Below, piece by piece: positions 55,721 through 62,000 of a stretch of 62,000 bases of DNA. Source of the DNA: Zygnema cylindricum (Eukaryota > Streptophyta > Zygnematophyceae > Zygnematales > Zygnemataceae); NCBI GenBank assembly GCA_037447655.1, contig JBBHKE010002950.1, positions 1-62,000 on the forward strand, read 5' to 3'. The number at the start of each line of letters is the position of its first letter. The stretch's first letter is position 1. Both the position numbers and the translations under genes were made by a program. The notes under the pieces are model-generated. The model saw nothing but the letters and a program-made list of their open reading frames with translations, was not told where the DNA came from and ran no database searches.

Positions 55721-56000
55721 AGGCGGTAATCAAAGGCGGAGAAAGAGGAGAAGTTGGGGTGGAGAGGAAGTACAAGAAAGGTACGAAAGGCGGTGGGGGA
55801 AACACCTAGTCAACAGAGCAAAAGCCATTTGGGGATCTTGAAGGTTAGGAAGGTCATTCATGTGGGACAAATCTGTCTGAAGAGTAACACAAAGAGCTGA
55901 AATTGTTTCTATTAAAGAAGTTTTAATGTGATGTTATTATTTTGGATAAGTCGCATAATAAAACATATCGATGAACATAATGCACTGAGACACTTAATAT
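55721..56000. other. Unassigned spacer
   Basis: GA-rich at the left, AT-rich at the right; may be 5' continuation of the retroelement remnant. No domain recognised. Confidence 0.35.
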
Positions 56001-56225
56001 GAACATCCTCTCGGTAACCATGTACCTCCGGATCTGGCCTATTTCGTCTTTTCCTCCTATATTTTCGTCTTTTCCTCCTACATTAAGCAACAGAACATCC
56101 TCCTGGTAACCATATACCTCCAGATCTGGCCTATTTTGTCTTTTCCTCCTACATTTTCGTCTTTTCCTCCTACCTTACGCGACAGAACATCCTCTCGGTA
56201 ACCATGTACCTCCGAATTTGGCCTG
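56001..56225. repeat. 92-bp tandem repeat, about 2.5 copies
   Basis: gaacatcctctcggtaacca starts at 56001, 56093 (one change) and 56185. Each unit contains a smaller direct repeat, ttttcgtcttttcctcctac. The 92-bp period is not a multiple of three, so the open frame across it is not evidence of a protein. Confidence 0.8.
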
Positions 56226-56381
56226 CGGCCGCTGTCAACAGCACGTACATTGCCCCCTATGTCATCACTAGCTCCCCTGCTCCACCCGTGAATGGCTTGA
56301 TTCTCCACCCCCCCAAATAGTTAGTTCCAAAAATCATCACGCACAAACGTGCACACAAAAACACATACACAATCACTCGAG

Positions 56382-56566
56382 NNNNNNNNNNNNNNNNNNN
56401 NNNNNNNNNNNNNNNNNNNNNNNNNNNNNNNNNNNNNNNNNNNNNNNNNNNNNNNNNNNNNNNNNNNNNNNNNNNNNNNNNNNNNNNNNNNNNNNNNNNN
56501 NNNNNNNNNNNNNNNNNNNNNNNNNNNNNNNNNNNNNNNNNNNNNNNNNNNNNNNNNNNNNNNNNN
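56382..56566. other. Assembly gap, 185 N
   Basis: A run of N; sequence on both sides may not be contiguous in the genome. Confidence 0.99.
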
Positions 56567-57459
56567 GAGTAAGCGGTAAAGGTCTTACCTATTAATTGAC
56601 AAATAAAAAAGTTTTATTTAACTGTAAGACGGCCGATCATGACGTCATGCAGACGGCGCACAGTTCGCTAGTTGCCGTTTGTGATTGGCTTTCCTTTTAC
56701 GGTTTAAGTCAACGTCTTTGTCATTTCGGAACCTGGCGGTACGAGGTGAGCGAGTTAGGAAATCAACGTGCACCAGTTAGCAACTGGGGACTGACGGCGC
56801 ACAGCGGTTTAATCGTCGTCTCTATCTGAACCCTACTCTAGGCTCTACGCCTTATTCACTGTATTGACCGGCGCTCTATCGTTAATATTAACCTTGCCGT
56901 TGATCGCTTGACACGCGGCAGACGTACTGCAGTACTAGCCGGCAGAATGTCAATTTATTTTGAAAAAATAAACAGTTAATTATCCATTCTGGAAATGGCG
57001 AATGAGGGTTGCAAGTATTGCAAATGTATTTCCTTGTCTCCCGTTTAGCAAGAAGTTGAGGATTTGGGATCCTGTAGCTGGTAGGAACGGGTTTCTCACT
57101 TTTTGAGAAAAATTTTGGGGTTTTAAAAATTATAGTGGATGTTAGCATGGGTGTTTTTTGACAAATATAAGTAACTTCTTTGCGTGTTTCTGGTGGTTTT
57201 CTTGTTGGATTTTTAATTTTGTCATCTTGGTGCATTTCTTGGTTCATTGAGATCGGTGGTTTATTTCCATTTTGTAGTAGCTACAGTGAACCAATAATAC
57301 CAAATATTTTCTGGGATTTAAATTTTGGATGCTTTTCGTGGAAATTGGGAAAGTCGGTTATTTTTTCTTTGTGTCGGTTGGTAAGGAAAAATCACTAGTT
57401 CGTGAATTTTCAGCAAAAGACAAAATTTTAACCTTTTTAATAAACACGTATTTCAGTAT
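56567..57459. other. Unassigned stretch after the gap
   Basis: 56640–56830 has moderate GC and a near-repeat (gacggcgcacag at 56650 and 56792). No recognisable protein in any frame. Confidence 0.4.
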
Positions 57460-59380
57460 TCTTACGATCTTCAAATACGAAAATTCTAGTGGATAGGTAA
57501 TAAATTTAATTAGCTTATTATTATGACAGTAATCGAGAATGCAAAAAAGCCCACATAGGAAAATTTGTATATCATTTGAAAGTTTTACTGTTAATTTTTT
57601 TTGGCTTTTTCTCTCGTGACTAAAAGTGCCTGTTTCAAACGAAATAAAAGCAATTTTCACAACCAGAAAACTTGTATTCACAGGAAGTTTATAAGAAGAA
57701 GTTAATATAGTCGAAAAAAAAATCTTCGAAGCACACTGATTCCCACCTTTATAGCTGAAAATCGTGAAATGAGAAAACAAAATAGACATAGTTGTGGTTT
57801 TTTTGATGAATAATAATTTTTACACTGATCGTTTTAGCAAACGTTGAATAAGGTACTTGCTTGTCATTGGAAAAAACACACAAAAACGACACCGTCGGCA
57901 ACTTGAAGTTATTACCAACATAGAAATCAGTTGCTAATTTTTACCGGGTCATCTCCGCAAAAAATTACATTAATAAGGGTAAGCGAAGAACGTGAATGAG
58001 TGACAAATAAATCTAGATTATTTTTTCTTCACAGATTTTCAATCTTCGATACCTTTTTTCCCCTACTTTAAACGCATTCTTGCTACCTACCTTAATCCGT
58101 TTCATGTCTACATTTTTTGTTTTTATGTACCTTTTGCATGCTGGGCAAATTTAAGCATCATTCTTTCGGCATATCAATTTAGCTAGCATAGACCGAAAAT
58201 GTTCTCTATCCGGTATTCTCACAGGGCGAACTTGTGTGAGAATAACGAATAAAAGTGATTTTTGGTCTACACAATCTAAATTGATGTACCAAAACAATGA
58301 CGCTTGAAGTTATTCAACCTACGGAAGGAGCAAATAAAACTAGTTGTAAACAACAAATGTCCAAATGTAAGTAGCAACGAAGGCGTTTAAAGTCCGGCGA
58401 CAAAGGTACAAACAATAAAAAAAAATGGTTAGATTTAAGATTCCAAATCTGAATTTCTCTAGAAAGATTAGAGAATTATATCGCTCAACCCATGTCACGA
58501 ATCCCCGTCATTGATTTGTCGTCAAGTAAAGTTGATATAAATAGATGGTAAGAATTTATGTTCAAAAATATTTATTTCTAGTTTTTCAAGAAAGCCAACA
58601 AGTTCACTCGTATAAGGACACTTGAAAAAATTGATGTTGGAGCACGCTATCTGAATCGACGTACCAACATAATGTTGTTTAATCAGCCTATAGGGCACAA
58701 TGTAGACATTTAATGTTAAAGGTAAATAGCAATAAACGCGACCAAGATATCAAATATTAGAATTGGTGAAAAATAAGGTGTCCAACTCCATATTTCATTC
58801 ATTTGCGTTCACCGATGTCCTTTTTTCTATTGTTTTTTATTTAGATCGCCCAATAATTTGTAGCAACCTATTTTTGTATCCGTAACAATGTCAAGTTGCC
58901 CGTGTTGTTGGTTTTTATTCTATTTTGTGTGTATTTTGGCAAGCTTTAGGTGTAACAAGAATTATGACAAGCGAACTTTCATAGAGTTCCTTATTCATTG
59001 TATTTTAAAAAAATCAACGTAAAAATCAATGTTCATAAAAAAAAATCACAACTACCTCTAGTTTGTTTTTCCAATCTCGAGATTTTTAGATATAGAAATG
59101 GGAATCTGTGTGACGAAAGAATTTTTTTTGGAGTACAATCATTTTCTCTGGAAATTTATTTACTTTGGAAACACATTTTCCTGTAATAAAATTTGCTGAT
59201 ATTTCGTTTGAAACAGGCTGTCGTTTTTACGGGAGCAAAAAAAGTCAGTGTTGTAAACAAAAGAATAGAAATTTAGAAATAGCAAATGTTCCCGTGTGGG
59301 CTTTCTAATTTTTTCTCGATTTGTTATCATCTGAATCGGACTAAATATATTCTAAATTTATACACTTGTTTTCTTTGTTT
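57460..59380. repeat. 1.9-kb foldback: nested inverted repeats
   Basis: The outer arms, 57460–57835 and 59008–59380, mirror each other (cgtttgaaacaggc, gtgggctttct, cacaacta, gggaatc.gtgtg). Inside, 57985–58215 and 58225–58480 form a second imperfect palindrome centred near 58220 (atcaatttag..gtagacc, attctcacac). A further copy of the right inner arm lies at 58600–58760. Non-coding. Confidence 0.7.
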
Positions 59381-60049
59381 GTAAAGACCTTAAGAATGTT
59401 GAATAACATGTGTTAGGTTCGGTGTGAAAATTACAATTCTTTTGCTTCGTCTCAGGTACAGGCCTATTTTCAAAGTTGTTTCAGTTTCAGTTATGTTGGC
59501 ATGTGAATTTATGTTGCGTCCGATTCGCGAATTCCTGTACGGTTGTTATTGTTTTTTGTGCAGTTTTATTGATTTTAGTGCGTTGAATGTCCTTTCAGTT
59601 TCGCGCGCCATTCTGTTTCGGGGCTAGAATCTTGTTAGGCTCACCCCGCCTGTGGACTCCGACGCCCTTATGTCAGTTTTCTGCTGTGGAGTGGTGGTTA
59701 GTTGTCGGTCGTTAGAAGGTATTTTAGCAGGTGTCTAGATCAGTGTTGAACGTGGAGAAAAGAGGAGGAAGGAACATTGTCGTAAAAGGCTCCAATTAAA
59801 TATATGACTTTGATTGGAGAACATGTGTGCTTTACTATAATGCATGCTCGCTTCCTCGTATTCTCTATGTGATGGTGTGAAACATCTCAGAATCTTATAT
59901 GCCGTGCTCTCTTTCTATCAACATTTTTACTGTAAAGGTTAAAAATGTTGTTTTTTGCTCCAAATTCACGAGCAAGTGATTTTGCCCTTTTTTTTTAATT
60001 ATACATTGCAGGTCGGAATATATTGTCTTTGGAAATTTATCACGCTGTG
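59381..60049 (+). other. Unassigned stretch upstream of copia W
   Basis: It should hold the gag/protease region or leader of element W, but no gag, zinc knuckle or protease motif is visible. Probably deleted or decayed. Confidence 0.35.
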
Positions 60050-62000
60050 CACCGTAGTGAAATATGATATGATAGATTCACTTAATAGTAAAAGAAAAGA
60101 CAAGATAGCATGCGGAAGCAAAGATTGCAAGAAGAGAACACTCCAGAAAAATACGGACGTTTGTGGTCCCATGTGCACGCGTAGCTATAGTGGATCCCTT
60201 TATTTTGTCACTTTCATTAATCACGCCACTCGCTTTTCACACGTGTATCCAATCTGTCATAAATCTGACGCATTTGCACGATTTCAAGGATTAAAGCGTT
60301 GGCAAAAAAATTAACAACAAACAAATCAAAGTCTTGCGTAGTGACAACGGTGGCGAATTTTTGTCCAACAATTTTTTTGACTTTCTCATGCAACATGGAA
60401 TCTCGCGTCATTTAACGGCGCCTTCGATGCCACAACAAAACGGCATCGCATAAAGGTACAATCGAACATTATATGACATGTCACGCTCTATGTTGTACTT
60501 TTCCAATTTGCCTTATGAATTTTGGGTAGAGTCTGTCGTTTGCGCAAATTACTTACGCAATCTTTGCCCCACTAACGCTTTACCAAAATCTACTCCAATG
60601 GAAGCGTGGTCATCTATCAAACCAGATATACGCCACCTTCGAATTTTGGGATGTGAAGCATGGTATAAAGACCTCCTCCAATCGGAAAGCAAATTGGGTG
60701 CCCGCGCATTTCGTGGCATTTTCGTTGGGTACGCTCCAAATTCCAAATTGTACCGCATCTCGAGTCCTTCTCAAAATCGCGTCATTATCACCAGAGAAGT
60801 AACTTTCAACGAAACGCCACTTCTCCAAACCTTGTCTCGTACGCCCTTCCCTTTCCATCTTCCCCCATTATCTAACTTTCCCTCCCTCGCCCTCTATGAC
60901 CCTCTTCCCCCAAAACTTTCCCTTCAATCTCTTTAGCCATCTGACCTCACCTACCTTACACCTTCCCACCCCTCTCCTCCTCATCCTTCCATATTTTTCC
61001 CCTCACCATCTTCAAGTCCCCCTCCCCCTCCATCTTCTCCTACCCCCTTTGTTTTCTCGGCTGCTCCCATCACTACTGCCAGCCAATCTGCTCCCCTTCC
61101 TCTTCATCCTGTCACAATTTCCGAAGAAACTACCTCCTCTCTCCCTCTTTCCCAAAATGATCCTCTTTTTGACATTCTTCCCCCCACAATTTTTTCCCAC
61201 TCACCATTTCTTGGGCCTTTTACTCCTCTTGATCCTTCACCTCCCGAGCGTGAGACTTCCCTTCTTCCTACCCCCTCTCTTTTATCTCGCTGTAACCTCA
61301 CACGCCCTAGAGTTCCCCCTCTCGGCTTATTACCTCCATAGGCCATGCCTCTCTTGCTTACGCTTACTCTGCTGGGGCCTCTGCCTCTCTTATTTGAGCC
61401 CCTCTCTCTCTCAAAGCTGCCCTAAAACGCCTTGATGCCTCCCTTTGCAAAATTGCCAATGATGTTGAATTCAATGTCTTAATATCCAACAAAATATGGA
61501 ATCTTGTTTCCCTTCCCCATATAAGAAAGGCAATCGGCTCAAAATGGGTCTTCCGTGTAAAAGAAAAAGCGGATGGAACTGTGGACAAATACAAAACTCG
61601 CTTGGTGGCGAAGGGCTTTTCCCAAATTGAATGTATAGATTAAGCTGAATCTTTTGCTCGACTTGCACGGTTGACATCTATCCGCACTTTACTTGCTTTA
61701 GCTGCTGAACATGATTTCCATGGTCATCGTATGGATGTTAAGAATGCCTTTTCAAATGGGATCTTCTCCGAGGACATTTACATGCATCAGCTTGAGGACT
61801 ATATTTCCCCTGGATTTGAACATCTAGTTTGCCATCTCATTAAAACAATCTATGGATTAAAGTAATCCCCTTGTGTCTGGAACCATACCATAGATGCGAT
61901 TATGAGTAAAGAAGGATTTACCCGAATTGACGCCGATTTTAGCATTTACTTTCGCAGCTCTGGCACTTTTTTGTTCATTATTGCCATCTTTGTCGATGAT
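60050..62000 (+). pseudogene. Copia family W integrase–RT, runs off the window
   Basis: Integrase: NTDVCGPM, SGSLYFVTFINHATRFSHVY, VLRSDNGGEF, then NGIA with a TAA (60451) exactly where the catalytic Glu belongs, RYNRTL, YEFWVESVVCANYLRN, FRGIFVGYAPNSKLYRI. A Pro/Ser-rich linker (60900–61330, CT-rich DNA) joins RT: IWNLVSLPHIRKAIGSKWVF, DKYKTRLVAKGFSQ, a stop for Tyr in the GIDY motif (near 61640), MDVKNAFSNGIFSEDIYM, IKTIYGLK, and IFVDD at the last bases. Sequence and linker differ from X, Y and Z, so this is a separate lineage. RNase H and LTR lie beyond 62000. Confidence 0.85.

Noticed and set aside
56078-56308. 76-codon minus-strand frame with repeated VGGKDE words
   Set aside because: It is translation of the 92-bp tandem repeat; the period is not a multiple of three, so there is no conserved protein repeat.
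57358-57789. 143-codon minus-strand open frame
   Set aside because: Lies in an arm of the inverted repeat, AT-rich, with no recognisable domain; the other arm does not preserve the frame.
61012-61346. Minus-strand Gly/Arg/Glu-rich frames of 62–80 codons
   Set aside because: Antisense of the Pro/Ser-rich integrase–RT linker of element W.

Overview
The window is nuclear DNA of a eukaryote with a large, repeat-rich genome. It is AT-rich and has GT–AG introns, no operons, no rRNA or tRNA gene that I can recognise, and one assembly gap (56382–56566). The Ty1/copia polyproteins are of the kind seen in green plants and algae. Together with a secreted PAN/F-type lectin gene this suggests a streptophyte or other multicellular alga; a charophyte such as Chara would fit, but that is inference and is not proven by the sequence.

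Layout. 1–960: polypurine tract and a 212-bp tandem repeat. 1120–5161 (minus): the only plausible host gene, with exons for signal peptide + PAN, F-type lectin, and a second PAN domain, all joined by phase-1 introns. 5.2–9.3 kb: AT-rich spacer, a 200-bp tandem duplication and several small inverted-repeat elements. 9.3–18 kb: a heavily rearranged block holding copia LTR pieces (families called X and Y here), a ~1-kb palindrome, a broken hAT transposase, and two inverted ~300-bp repeats (H1, H2) that bracket 6.75 kb. 18.4–24.1 kb (minus): two copia interiors (Z and Y4) joined by one LTR remnant. 25.3–33.2 kb (plus): X-a interior, LTR, X-b interior, LTR. 33.2–44.8 kb: nested copia elements, with Y3 (5' LTR, interior, 3' LTR, TSD TACAG) inside an X LTR that itself sits in the integrase of Y2 (minus), and another solo LTR inside the Y2 LTR. 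45–47 kb: little recognisable. 47.1–50.8 kb: a cluster of TA-flanked elements with CACCG...CGGTG ends. 51.5–55.7 kb: two fragments of an RT-associated nuclease-like C-terminal region and an intact solo X LTR with TSD GGTTT. 56.0–59.4 kb: 92-bp tandem repeat, gap and a 1.9-kb foldback structure. 60.0 kb to the end (plus): a further copia lineage (W), running off the window.

All transposon proteins are broken by stops, frameshifts, deletions or lost catalytic residues, so nothing here looks autonomous.

The most distinctive signal concerns how the X and Y copia families begin Gag. Their primer-binding site matches the anticodon arm of initiator tRNA-Met (half-tRNA priming, as known for Drosophila copia). 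In both families an open frame starts inside the LTR and runs through that primer-binding site into gag, encoding a shared Val-Met-Gly. The AUG within the site is the complement of the CAU anticodon. A third LTR type (solo, 33473–34433) ends in the same frame. Other unusual signals are a Y3 reverse transcriptase whose YVDD segment has been replaced by a piece of another element's pre-integrase region, and an interlocked A-B-A'-B' set of inverted repeats at 49.2–50.3 kb.
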